This document shows, piece after piece, positions 18,829-27,071 of a stretch of 64,000 bases of DNA (within the stretch, counting starts at the first letter, position 1; each line of letters opens with the position of its first letter). The stretch covers positions 1-64,000 of the forward strand of contig WRIE01000005.1 in the NCBI GenBank assembly GCA_009782875.1. Reading direction: 5' to 3'. The notes under the pieces are model-generated. The model did no database searches. It was not told the DNA's origin and saw only the letters and a list, made by a program, of their open reading frames with translations. The position numbers and the translations under genes are program-made. Origin of the DNA: Eubacteriaceae bacterium (GTDB taxonomy: Bacteria > Bacillota > Clostridia > Eubacteriales > Anaerofustaceae).

Positions 18829-19485
18829 TCACCAGCGCAACGCATAATAGTTGCGCCACTTTCCAAGGAGCCACAAGCCCCTGGATATATTCTGTTTTGT
18901 GACAGCCACAAACCTGTTGAGCCCGAGTATGGCAGTGTATATCTTCCGGTTGCCAGAAACCCGTTTCACATAATTCCTTGTCTCGGCAAAGGGTATATGG
19001 TCCAGGCTCTCACCATTGCTGCTGTAGTTGCTGTTTTGCAGCCAAGAATCCACATTGCCGCTTCCGGCATTGTAAGCGCACAGCGCCAGTTCAATATCGC
19101 CATAAAGCCGGGAAAGCATACTAAGATAATAGCAACCAAGCTGGATATTTATCTCTGGGTCAAAGATCTGCGAGTACTCAAAATCATTGATGCCCACTTT
19201 CGGGACAAGCCAATATGCAGTGCTTTCGATGATCTGCATCAAGCCGCTGGCGCCTTTCCTCGACACCGCATCTTCTTTGAACTTGCTTTCAGCGTGGATG
19301 ACAGCATAAACAATGCTGCTGTCTAGGCCGTACTCCGCTGAGTACTTCTCTATAAAGCCTTCATAGCGCACAGGATAATACTCGTTGACAGCCTGTATAA
19401 AATTGGCGGCTATAAGGGCAAGAATTGCAAAAATAATGGCAGCCATTACCCTCTTGCGGGCTTTCCGGCTTTTTTTCTCCTGCAT
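18829..19485 (-). CDS. Membrane-anchored lytic murein transglycosylase, SLT family
   Basis: 218 aa. A basic N-terminus and one membrane segment (about 13-32) anchor a Slt70-type lysozyme-like domain. The signature is complete: VIHAESKFKEDAVSRKGASGLMQI with the catalytic Glu in HAES, then the LALCAYNAGSGNV and ETRNYVKRV segments typical of the family. It would cleave peptidoglycan glycan strands on the outer membrane face. AAGGA precedes the ATG at 19485; an earlier in-frame ATG at 19491 and a longer frame to 19536 lack a better site. Sporulation and cell-growth roles are both known for such enzymes. Nothing nearby decides between them. Confidence 0.88.
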   Translation of the reverse strand: MQEKKSRKARKRVMAAIIFAILALIAANFIQAVNEYYPVRYEGFIEKYSAEYGLDSSIVYAVIHAESKFKEDAVSRKGASGLMQIIESTAYWLVPKVGINDFEYSQIFDPEINIQLGCYYLSMLSRLYGDIELALCAYNAGSGNVDSWLQNSNYSSNGESLDHIPFAETRNYVKRVSGNRKIYTAILGLNRFVAVTKQNISRGLWLLGKWRNYYALRW

Positions 19486-19792
19486 GCACATTTCCTTCGC
19501 GTCATAAATTAGGTTAATCAACAACAGCCAGGCCACCGTCGATCAATATAAAATACTTAAGCGCCTCGCCCCTCATGATTTCCAGACACGCCAACAATTT
19601 CGATCTCTTTAGAGTTTGCTGCTTGGATCCCCAGCTCTGGAAGAGCACTTAAATAGCATAACTACTAGCAAACGGCAACACAATGGTTTAAAAGATTTTT
19701 TAATTTTTCTTTTCAAGGCTGCCACACAAATAAAACAACATGGTGTTTTCAAGCAACCTTCCAATACTAAAAGCGGATAAAAGATAAAATGG

Positions 19793-20638
19793 CTATCTTT
19801 TCACAATAGCGCCGGCAACACTAAACACCGCATATCCGGCAATATCCATGGCCGCTATGGTTGAACCCACAGGGGTGTTTGTGATGATTGAAACCAAAAT
19901 GCCTAATGCGGCGCAAACAACTGACACCAAAACGGAGCAGATTGTCACTGACTTGAAGCTCTTGAACAGGCTCATAGCAGACAAAGCCGGGAAGATCACC
20001 AGCGCCGATATCAGTAGCGCGCCCACCAAGTTCATAGCCAAGACAACAACGACAGAGATGATTATAGCCAACAAAAGATTGTATTTCTTTGCATCCACCC
20101 CTGTCGCAGTGGAAAAATCCTCATCGAAAGCCACTGCGAATATCTTGTGGTAAAACAGCAGAAACACCGAGATTGAAAGCGTTGACAACACAGCGCACAA
20201 CCACACTTCTGCTTGTGTCAGCGTGAGTATAGTGACTGAGCCAAACAATGCGGAGCACACATCACCGGCCAAATTTGAAGACTTGGAAAACAGGCTCATA
20301 AGCATATAGCCGATAGCCAAAGCGCCAACCGATATCATGGCAATCGCCGCATCGCCTTGAATGCGTGTGTTTTGTCCTGTGCGAAGGAGAAGGACTGCGC
20401 ATATCACCGTTGCCGGCAATACCAGCATAAACTGGCTGGAAAGGCTCAGCGCTGTGGCGATGGACATAGCGCCAAAAGCTACATGGCTCAACCCGTCTCC
20501 AATAAACGAGAAACGTTTTAATACCAACGTCACCCCTAAAAACGATGATGAGAGGGCAATCAATACCCCAACAGCCATTGCATGGCGGACAAAAGGGAAT
20601 TGGAAGTATTGGCACAATTTATCCGCCACAGCAATCAT
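19793..20638 (-). CDS. znuB: Zinc/manganese ABC transporter permease
   Basis: 281 aa, ABC-3 family permease with about eight membrane helices. The N-terminal segment FLGVTLVLKRFSFIGDGLSHVAFG is characteristic of ZnuB/TroC/MntB permeases, as are the central NLVGALLISALVIFPALSA and the C-terminal helices. Its ATG overlaps the stop of the ATPase gene by 4 nt, showing translational coupling. It forms the membrane channel of the zinc-type importer encoded by 19793-22379. Zn2+ rather than Mn2+ is inferred from the acidic-loop binding protein and the His/Cys-rich first gene of the operon. Confidence 0.92.
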   Translation of the reverse strand: MIAVADKLCQYFQFPFVRHAMAVGVLIALSSSFLGVTLVLKRFSFIGDGLSHVAFGAMSIATALSLSSQFMLVLPATVICAVLLLRTGQNTRIQGDAAIAMISVGALAIGYMLMSLFSKSSNLAGDVCSALFGSVTILTLTQAEVWLCAVLSTLSISVFLLFYHKIFAVAFDEDFSTATGVDAKKYNLLLAIIISVVVVLAMNLVGALLISALVIFPALSAMSLFKSFKSVTICSVLVSVVCAALGILVSIITNTPVGSTIAAMDIAGYAVFSVAGAIVKR

Positions 20639-21348
20639 CGCATGTATCCAGCCTTTTTGGTATAGTCGCGGCCGGCTTCGCTAGACAGGTACCCATCCTT
20701 TGTGCCGCAGAACAAAGCCTTTTGGTTGCCTAGATGAAGGATATGCGATGCATACTTTAGCGATGCGCTAATGTCATGCGACACCATAATAATAGTGGTT
20801 CCGCTCCCGTTCAATTCAGCAATTAATTCATACATTTCATCGGACATCATTGGGTCAAGGCCTGCTGCCGGCTCGTCAAGGAGAAGGATCTGGCCAGTGG
20901 CGCAAAGAGCCCTGGCCAGCAGGACCCTTTGCTGCTGCCCTCCGGACAGCTCCCGGTAGCAGCGTTTTGCCAGGGCGCTTATGCCCAAGCGCTCCATGTT
21001 TTCATCAGCCGCCTGCTTTTGCGCTTTGGTGTAAAATGGGTTTAGCCCAGACTTGTTTAAACAACCGGAGCGCACAACCTCCCTAACAGAGGCAGGGAAG
21101 TCTTTTTGCACCAAGGTCTGCTGTGGAAGGTATCCGATTTCGTTGGGCTTTAGCCCTTCCCCAGACAGGACCTGCCCTGACAAAGGAGTTTTCAACCCCA
21201 ACAGCGTCTTCATCAAAGTGCTCTTGCCAGATCCGTTATCTCCGATTATGCACAGGTAACTGCCAGCTTCCACCGAAAAGGAGAGGCCGCTGATCACTGT
21301 CTTTCCCTCATATCCTATATATAGATCCTGGCATGCCAATTGGGCCAT
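20635..21348 (-). CDS. znuC: Zinc/manganese ABC transporter ATP-binding protein
   Basis: 237 aa. It has the complete ABC ATPase set: Walker A GDNGSGKSTLMK (about 36-47), the Q-loop in YLPQQT, the signature LSGGQQQRVLLARAL, Walker B ILLLDEPAAGLD, and the switch His in MVSHD. It powers the importer with the neighbouring permease and binding protein. AGGAG precedes the ATG at 21348, 11 bp after the binding-protein stop, and its end overlaps the permease start by 4 nt. Confidence 0.93.
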   Translation of the reverse strand: MAQLACQDLYIGYEGKTVISGLSFSVEAGSYLCIIGDNGSGKSTLMKTLLGLKTPLSGQVLSGEGLKPNEIGYLPQQTLVQKDFPASVREVVRSGCLNKSGLNPFYTKAQKQAADENMERLGISALAKRCYRELSGGQQQRVLLARALCATGQILLLDEPAAGLDPMMSDEMYELIAELNGSGTTIIMVSHDISASLKYASHILHLGNQKALFCGTKDGYLSSEAGRDYTKKAGYMR

Positions 21349-21359
21349 AGGAGACTCCT

Positions 21360-22379
21360 TTATTTTAAGGCGTTCTTCAGGACATCAAGATTCTTTTCCA
21401 TGAGGCTTAAATAAGTCGTTCCATTTTGCACATCTACACTGGTCACTGATTGTATTGCATCCATCACAAGGATTTGCTGGTTTTTGTTTGTTGACTCCCT
21501 GATGATGGTTTCAGCTATTTTTTTGTCTGAGCTCTCCGTCACCATAACAGTATTCAACCCAAGTTCGTCTACACGCTTGGCCAGCAGTATAATTGTCGCA
21601 AAACTAGCTTCAGTCTCTGCAGAGCATCCGGGAAACGCTGCCAGATAATCTATCCCGTAGTCATCCACAAGATACCGGAAAGGGAATCTGTCTGCAAACA
21701 ATAGTGTTTTTACAGGGGCAGCTTCCACTGCTGCTTTATATTGGGAGTCCAGATCCATCAACTTTTGAATATATATGTTCAAGTTTTCTATATAATCACT
21801 GGCATTGGCTACATCCAACCCGCAAATTGAGTCAGTAATTGCAGAGCAAAACAAGACAGTGTTTCTAAGCGAGAGCCACACATGCTCGTCAAACTCGGCC
21901 TTTTGCTCTTCTTCATCGGACGCCCCGCTAATATCCCCATCGCCCTGGCTATCCTCATCAAACTCCTCTTCCATGCCCTCAATGATCTCTTCAATCTTCG
22001 CCCCGCCGCCTAATGCCTCAAGCAAGTTTATAACAGCCATGTCATCATTGGCCGCTTGCCGAAGGACATTGCCTACCCAATCGTCAGATTCTCCCCCGAC
22101 ATAGATAAACAAATCGCAAGTGGATATTTTTACAATGTCATCAACAGAAGGCTGGTAGTTGTGCAAGTCTACTCGGTTATTGATAAGGAGTGTGATTTCA
22201 AATCCTTCTGCTTTCTCTCCAAGGATTTCATGGACCCAATCATATTGCGGAAAAACTGTGCATACGATATTAATCTTGGCTTCAGTCGGGCTTGTATTTA
22301 CACTGCTTGGCTGGCTGCAGCAGGTAAACACAGCCGCTGCCAAAAGCATTGATAATGTGATTGCTAAAAAACGTTTCAT
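21360..22379 (-). CDS. znuA: Zinc ABC transporter substrate-binding lipoprotein
   Basis: 339 aa, cluster A-I metal-binding protein (TroA superfamily). Signal peptide with lipobox VFTC (Cys at 20). The mature part begins with VCTVFPQYDWVHEI. VDLHNYQPSVDDIVKI supplies the first metal His. An acidic Glu/Asp loop (about 138-170) precedes DEHVWLSL, the second His; such loops are typical of ZnuA/AdcA. The later DYGIDYLAAFPGCSAE region takes the place of the usual third-His segment and seems to lack a His there. GGAGG stands 11 nt before the ATG at 22379. A longer frame to 22448 only adds a non-signal extension. Confidence 0.9.
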   Translation of the reverse strand: MKRFLAITLSMLLAAAVFTCCSQPSSVNTSPTEAKINIVCTVFPQYDWVHEILGEKAEGFEITLLINNRVDLHNYQPSVDDIVKISTCDLFIYVGGESDDWVGNVLRQAANDDMAVINLLEALGGGAKIEEIIEGMEEEFDEDSQGDGDISGASDEEEQKAEFDEHVWLSLRNTVLFCSAITDSICGLDVANASDYIENLNIYIQKLMDLDSQYKAAVEAAPVKTLLFADRFPFRYLVDDYGIDYLAAFPGCSAETEASFATIILLAKRVDELGLNTVMVTESSDKKIAETIIRESTNKNQQILVMDAIQSVTSVDVQNGTTYLSLMEKNLDVLKNALK

Positions 22380-22478
22380 TAATTCAGAAACCTCCAAAAA
22401 TTTGAAATAAAAACAAGAAATTGCCTGCATGTCAAAAAAAAACGGCAAAAAAGTGCTATTTTTGGGTAAATATCTATC

Positions 22479-22826
22479 TCAATTATTGATTCTGTCTCTG
22501 AGAGCTATAGGGGTTGAGAATACAAAGCATGTGTTGGTTGATGCCAAAGAAGCGATGGCGCAAAAACAGGAAGCTAGGGCAATGGCAACAGCCAACAGCT
22601 CTCCTGGCATATACTTGAAAAGATCCTCAAGGAAAGAGATGAAAGCGCATAAAGCGCATTCTCCATTGTGGCTGGCAAGATCATGCTCATGGCTGCTGCT
22701 AAAGAGTATAAAAACAGTAGAAAGCAGGAAGGACAGGACAAATAATACCAATAGCGCCTGGGCAGCCAAGCGCGCTGGATGGCTTGTTTCTGTAGATAAA
22801 AACTTGTTGGCTGCTAAAAAACGCAT
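22479..22826 (-). CDS. Small His/Cys-containing membrane protein, first gene of the zinc operon
   Basis: 115 aa. An N-terminal hydrophobic segment (about 21-43) is followed by a metal-ligand-like stretch, SSSHEHDLASHNGECALCAF (44-63, three His and a CxxC pair), and a second membrane segment. GGAGG lies 6 nt before the ATG. It is 100 bp upstream of the binding protein on the same strand. Small proteins with an HxxD-CxxC pattern beside Zn importers are known in Firmicutes, but I cannot name this one. It could sense, store or pass metal to the transporter. The plus-strand frame over the same bases has no such features. Confidence 0.72.
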   Translation of the reverse strand: MRFLAANKFLSTETSHPARLAAQALLVLFVLSFLLSTVFILFSSSHEHDLASHNGECALCAFISFLEDLFKYMPGELLAVAIALASCFCAIASLASTNTCFVFSTPIALRDRINN

Positions 22827-23285
22827 CCTGTTCCTCCCTCGTTCTCAAACTATCAAACCAAAGCGTAGGCATACCAATGCTTTAGTTGCAGCATAAAGCT
22901 GCTATGCAATTCGTTGTCCAGCGTGAAGTTTTGCAAACAGCGCACAAGCCTTATGGCATGCAAATACTCTGGCTAATACTAGCAGGTTGCCAATTAATAA
23001 TTGCTTGTGTTTTATTTTTTTTGGATTCAGGCGATATGCCATATCCTATGGAAAATGTTAAAACACTGCATCAATTTTACATCTTATTGGCAAGCGAATC
23101 AATATGGCAATCATATACAATTGAGAACACGCCTCCAAACAAACGGGTAAATTATTAGCTTACACAGTGGATGAAAGCTGTGGTGTTTAGAGGGGGAGGC
23201 CAGTGTCGGCAGAATCAAGTTTGGGAATTTTCCTTGAAAAGAGTTGCTGCTATCTTGTCGTGTTGTGGTTTGCTGTAAAGGCAAC

Positions 23286-23350
23286 AAACAGAAAAAAACT
23301 GGAGCCATTTGGAGAGCAGCTGCCCCAATGGCTCCAGTTTTTTTCTGTTT
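23286..23350. terminator. Perfect 24-bp inverted-repeat terminator of the first symporter gene
   Basis: Arms 23286-23309 and 23327-23350 are exact complements, with a seven-T run on each strand inside the right arm. It lies 55 bp after the minus-strand symporter stop. Confidence 0.9.
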
Positions 23351-23404
23351 TATCTATTATCTATCGATCATGGGAATAGCCTTGAATAAAATGTATGCTG
23401 GCTA

Positions 23405-24814
23405 TTAAGCTTGTGTAGCTTGGCGTGCAGCGATCTCTTCTTTCATCTGTGCGATGCTCTTGTCTGTGATCCGCACAAAGAACAGGATTACAAGCCCTGT
23501 AAGTATGTAGCCGCCAGCTGGGACAAGTAGCGAGAGCACAGACAAGCTGCTTTTCAATTGGGGTGTCGGATCCATGTTTGCCTGGTAGCCGATGGCGCTA
23601 AGCGCTGCGGCGACTGCAACTCCTCGGACCAAGCTGCCCAATTTTAGCGGGAACGTTTGAAGGCCGATGATGAAGCCTTTGACATCCTTGCCAGTGTTGT
23701 ATTCGCCAACCACTGCCAAGTCGGAGTAGTAGGACTGTTTTGTGATGTTGATGAAGGTCAAAAGGAATGCTGACAATAGGCTGCATGCGACGAATGCCCA
23801 AATGTTGCCGACAGTCAGGTACCTTAAAATGTACGCCCCTGCGCATCCAAAGCATCCAATCAGCATCAAAGTCCTTGTGGGGAGTTTTTTAGCCAGCATC
23901 GGGGCGACGAATGAGGAGGCTATCGTTGACACTGACATTGCAGTCATGGTAACGGACATCATCGCCATGTTTTCAACCACGTATTTGAACAAATAAGCTG
24001 TTGTGCCAGTATACATGAAGTTGGCCATAAATGAGCCAAAATCCCCGACTAGGAAAGCAAGGAATTGCGGGTTTGCCGCCAGGTTTTTGACTAAGTCCCC
24101 CGCAGAGGTTTTCTCTTTTGGCGCTGCAGCTTTCGCAGCCTCGGTTTTCGGCGCAGCTTCTTCCTCATAGCCTTTCGACAAGAAGAAGTGCGTGAAATAG
24201 CCGAGGCACATGCAAGATGCCCCTGTGAACATTGTCGCAGTGTATCCGGCAATTTCGTTATTAAATATCCTCTGGTAGAAAGCCAACAATGCGACGTTGC
24301 TTGCAGACCATATAAATTGCCCAATGCCTGTGAAAGTTGTTCTTCTTGAGAAGAGCAAAACCCTCTCTTGCGGGGTTGGCGCCATGTAGGACATCAATGC
24401 AAGGTTTGCGGTCCATGGCAGGTTCATTACCAGCCTCGCAGCGCAACTCCACGCGATGATAAAGGCCGCATTGAATACTGGTGTGCCGATTTTCACATAC
24501 TGCATTGGGTAGACAAGCAGCACAAACGGTGTAGTCAATATCAGCCAGGTACGGTATTTGCCAAACCTCATTGGTTTGACGAGCTCGATGATTGCGCCAT
24601 AAAATGCGGACAATGCAAAATCCAAAAATGAAGGGATTGTAGAGCAAAGCGCCACATAGCTAAGTGGCAGCTGTAGAGCGTCGGTGAGGAAGATGGTCAA
24701 GTAAGTGCCTCCGACTTGGGTCATTAGTGTGAACCCCATGTCCCCGATACCCCAGATAGTTTTGATAGCATTGCTTAAGGGCTTTTTCTCGCTTACTGCT
24801 GTTTGTGTTGACAT
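23405..24814 (-). CDS. GPH-family cation:sugar symporter (MelB-like), copy 1
   Basis: 469 aa, about twelve membrane helices. The N-terminal half shows FLDFALSAFYGAIIELVKPM followed by RFGKYRTWLI, which matches the D(x)nGxxxDxxxxxxGxxRxW region of glycoside-pentoside-hexuronide symporters such as MelB. The first acidic residue of the helix pair is present. A cytoplasmic Ala/Glu/Lys-rich loop (about 215-240) separates the halves. The ATG at 24814 has AGGAGG just before it. The substrate cannot be told; no glycosidase is nearby. It is about 94 percent identical to copy 2 (about 27 differences counted by eye). Confidence 0.85.
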   Translation of the reverse strand: MSTQTAVSEKKPLSNAIKTIWGIGDMGFTLMTQVGGTYLTIFLTDALQLPLSYVALCSTIPSFLDFALSAFYGAIIELVKPMRFGKYRTWLILTTPFVLLVYPMQYVKIGTPVFNAAFIIAWSCAARLVMNLPWTANLALMSYMAPTPQERVLLFSRRTTFTGIGQFIWSASNVALLAFYQRIFNNEIAGYTATMFTGASCMCLGYFTHFFLSKGYEEEAAPKTEAAKAAAPKEKTSAGDLVKNLAANPQFLAFLVGDFGSFMANFMYTGTTAYLFKYVVENMAMMSVTMTAMSVSTIASSFVAPMLAKKLPTRTLMLIGCFGCAGAYILRYLTVGNIWAFVACSLLSAFLLTFINITKQSYYSDLAVVGEYNTGKDVKGFIIGLQTFPLKLGSLVRGVAVAAALSAIGYQANMDPTPQLKSSLSVLSLLVPAGGYILTGLVILFFVRITDKSIAQMKEEIAARQATQA

Positions 24815-25138
24815 AATTCCTCCTGTCAATCAATTTTTTTTGTTCAAAAAGCCTTTTACAAAATTTGGGTATTAGTATGGTTGTGCAGGTTGTCTATGTT
24901 TAAATGCCCTTAAGGCAAGGGCAGATTTTTAGTTATGGGATATTTTTATTTCAAACCAAAATCCCTTATCCTTATTTTATGAGGTTAGATTAATTAAATC
25001 AAGTGTAATTTAAAACACAATCAAAGAACATTCAAACTCAGATTTTTGTTTGGATAGATTAGCCAAACCGGCTACTAAAACATTCCATTTTTTTGCCTCC
25101 TTCCTGGTCTGGGAAAAAGATAAATTATTGAAAATCAT

Positions 25139-25190
25139 AAAACTGGAACCATTGGGCAAACTGCTGTTCCCAATGGTCCAGTTTTTTATT
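25139..25190. terminator. Terminator of the second symporter gene
   Basis: AACTGGAACCATTGGG (25141-25156) pairs, with one bulge, with CCCAATGGTCCAGTT (25169-25183), flanked by A and T runs. It is the diverged copy of the hairpin at 23286. Confidence 0.85.
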
Positions 25191-25243
25191 GTTTTTTGTT
25201 AATATGGGCAATAGTAATAGCCTTTAGAAAATGTATGCAGCAA

Positions 25244-26653
25244 CTAAGCTTGTGTAGCTTGGCGTGCAGCAATCTCTTCTTTCATCTGTGCGATGCTCTT
25301 GTCTGTGATCCGCACAAAGAACAGAATTACAAGCCCTGTAAGTATGTAGCCGCAAGCTGGTACAAGTAGCGAAAGCACAGACAAGCTGCTTTTCAATTGG
25401 GGTGTTGGATCCATGTTGGCCTGGTAGCCGATAGCGCTAAGCGCTGCGGCGACTGCAATTCCTCGGACCAAGCCGCCCAGTTTAAGCGGGAATGTTTGAA
25501 GGCCGATGATGAAGCCTTTGACATCCTTGCCAGTGTTGTATTCGCCAACCACTGCCAAGTCGGAGTAGTAGGACTGTTTTGTGATGTTGATGAAGGTCAA
25601 AAGGAAAGCTGACAATAGGCTGCATGCGACGAATGCCCAAATGTTGTTGACAGTCAGGTATCTTAGAACGTACGCCCCGGCGCATCCGAAGCATCCAATC
25701 AGCATCAAAGTCCTTGTGGGAAGTTTTTTTGCCAGCTCTGGAGCGATGAATGAGGACACAATAGTTGACACTGACATTGCAGTCATTGTAACTGACATCA
25801 TCGCCATGTTTTCAACCACGTACTTGAACAAATAAGCTGTTGTGCCTTGATACAAGAAGTTAGCCATGAACGAGCCAAAATCCCCGACTAGGAAAGCTAG
25901 GAATTGCGGGTTTGCCGCCAGGTTTTTGACCAAGTCCCCCGCAGAGGTTTTCTCTTTTGGCGCGGCAGCTTTCGCAGCCTCGGTTTTCGGGGCAGCCTCT
26001 TCCTCATAGCCTTTCGACAAGAAGAAGTGCGTGAAATAGCCTAGGCACATGCAAGCCGCTCCTGTGAACATTGTCGCCGTGTATCCTGCAACTTCGCTTT
26101 TGAGCAATTTCTGGTAGAATGCAAGCATTGCGACGTTGCTAGCAGACCATATGAACTGCCCTACGCCTGTGAAGGTGGTTCTTCTTGAGAAGAGCAAAAC
26201 CCTCTCTTGCGGGGTTGGCGCCATGTAGGACATCAATGCGAGGTTGGCGGTCCATGGCAGGTTCATTACCAGCCTCGCGGCGCAACTCCATGAAATGATA
26301 AAGGCTGCATTGAATACCGGTGAGCCGATTTTCACATATTGCATCGGGTAGACAAGCAGCACAAACGGAGTCGTCAATATCAGCCAGGTACGGTATTTGC
26401 CAAACCTCATTGGCTTGACGAGCTCGATGATTGCGCCATAAAATGCGGACAATGCAAAATCTAGAACTGAAGGGATAGTTGAGCAAAGAGCCACATAGCT
26501 AAGAGGCAGCTGCAGAGTGTCGGTAAGGAAGATGGTCAAGTAAGTGCCTCCGACTTGGGTCATCAACGAAAACCCCATGTCTCCGACACCCCAGAAAGTT
26601 TTGATAGCTCTGCTTAAGGGCTTTTTCTCGCTTACTGCTGTTTGTGTTGACAT
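25244..26653 (-). CDS. GPH-family cation:sugar symporter (MelB-like), copy 2
   Basis: 469 aa, paralogue of 23405-24814 with the same start context (AGGAGG, AATT, ATG). Most substitutions are conservative. The densest difference is FYQKLLKSEVAGY here against FYQRIFNNEIAGY in copy 1 (about residues 175-187), an extramembrane loop. The C-terminal helix differs at one Cys/Gly. Both copies have intact frames, so selection has kept both, for dosage or for slightly different substrates. Each copy has its own terminator, so they are probably separate transcripts. Confidence 0.85.
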   Translation of the reverse strand: MSTQTAVSEKKPLSRAIKTFWGVGDMGFSLMTQVGGTYLTIFLTDTLQLPLSYVALCSTIPSVLDFALSAFYGAIIELVKPMRFGKYRTWLILTTPFVLLVYPMQYVKIGSPVFNAAFIISWSCAARLVMNLPWTANLALMSYMAPTPQERVLLFSRRTTFTGVGQFIWSASNVAMLAFYQKLLKSEVAGYTATMFTGAACMCLGYFTHFFLSKGYEEEAAPKTEAAKAAAPKEKTSAGDLVKNLAANPQFLAFLVGDFGSFMANFLYQGTTAYLFKYVVENMAMMSVTMTAMSVSTIVSSFIAPELAKKLPTRTLMLIGCFGCAGAYVLRYLTVNNIWAFVACSLLSAFLLTFINITKQSYYSDLAVVGEYNTGKDVKGFIIGLQTFPLKLGGLVRGIAVAAALSAIGYQANMDPTPQLKSSLSVLSLLVPACGYILTGLVILFFVRITDKSIAQMKEEIAARQATQA

Positions 26654-27071
26654 AATTCCTCCTGTCAATCAATTTTTTTTGATCATAAAAGTTTTGGAAA
26701 AAAATTATGGGTATTTAGTGCGGTTGTGCAGATGATCTATGCTTGAATGCCTGCAGCAAGGGCATTTTTTAGTTATAGTTTGAGTTATAGAATATTTTCA
26801 TTTCAAACCAATAATCCTAACCTTATTGTAAGAGTTTATATAAACTAAATCAAGTATAATTTAAAATACAATCAAAGTTCGTTCAAACTTGTGGACAAGG
26901 ATTCGTAGCGAAAACACAAATGGGAAATGAAGGCCATCGCTGCTTTGCAGCCAGCTTTTGCACAAAAAACCATTGCCACAATTTCCAAATGCAAAGTGCG
27001 CATTTACAGATATCAAAAAAAAGACGAGAGCAGGCATCCAGCCGGCTCTCAATAAATATGCGGTATATCTG

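Larger units (their letters stand above)
23286..26890. repeat. Tandem duplication carrying two symporter genes, terminators and upstream regions
   Basis: The unit of about 1.75 kb occurs twice head to tail (about 23286-25040 and 25137-26890). Besides the coding regions, both copies share a downstream hairpin with a CTGGAxCCAT core and about 200 bp upstream, including the AGGAGGAATT start context and an AT-rich stretch with TTTCAAACCAA. Upstream copies have drifted more than the genes. Confidence 0.88.

Noticed and set aside
22429-22896. 155-codon plus-strand frame over the zinc-operon leader gene
   Set aside because: The opposite strand has a GGAGG site, membrane segments and a HEHD/CxxC motif; this frame is Lys/Ser/Ala-rich without features.
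22989-23005. Palindrome CAATTAATAATTG upstream of the zinc operon as a Zur or AdcR operator
   Set aside because: It does not match either consensus, lies about 165 bp from the first gene, and such palindromes are common in AT-rich DNA.
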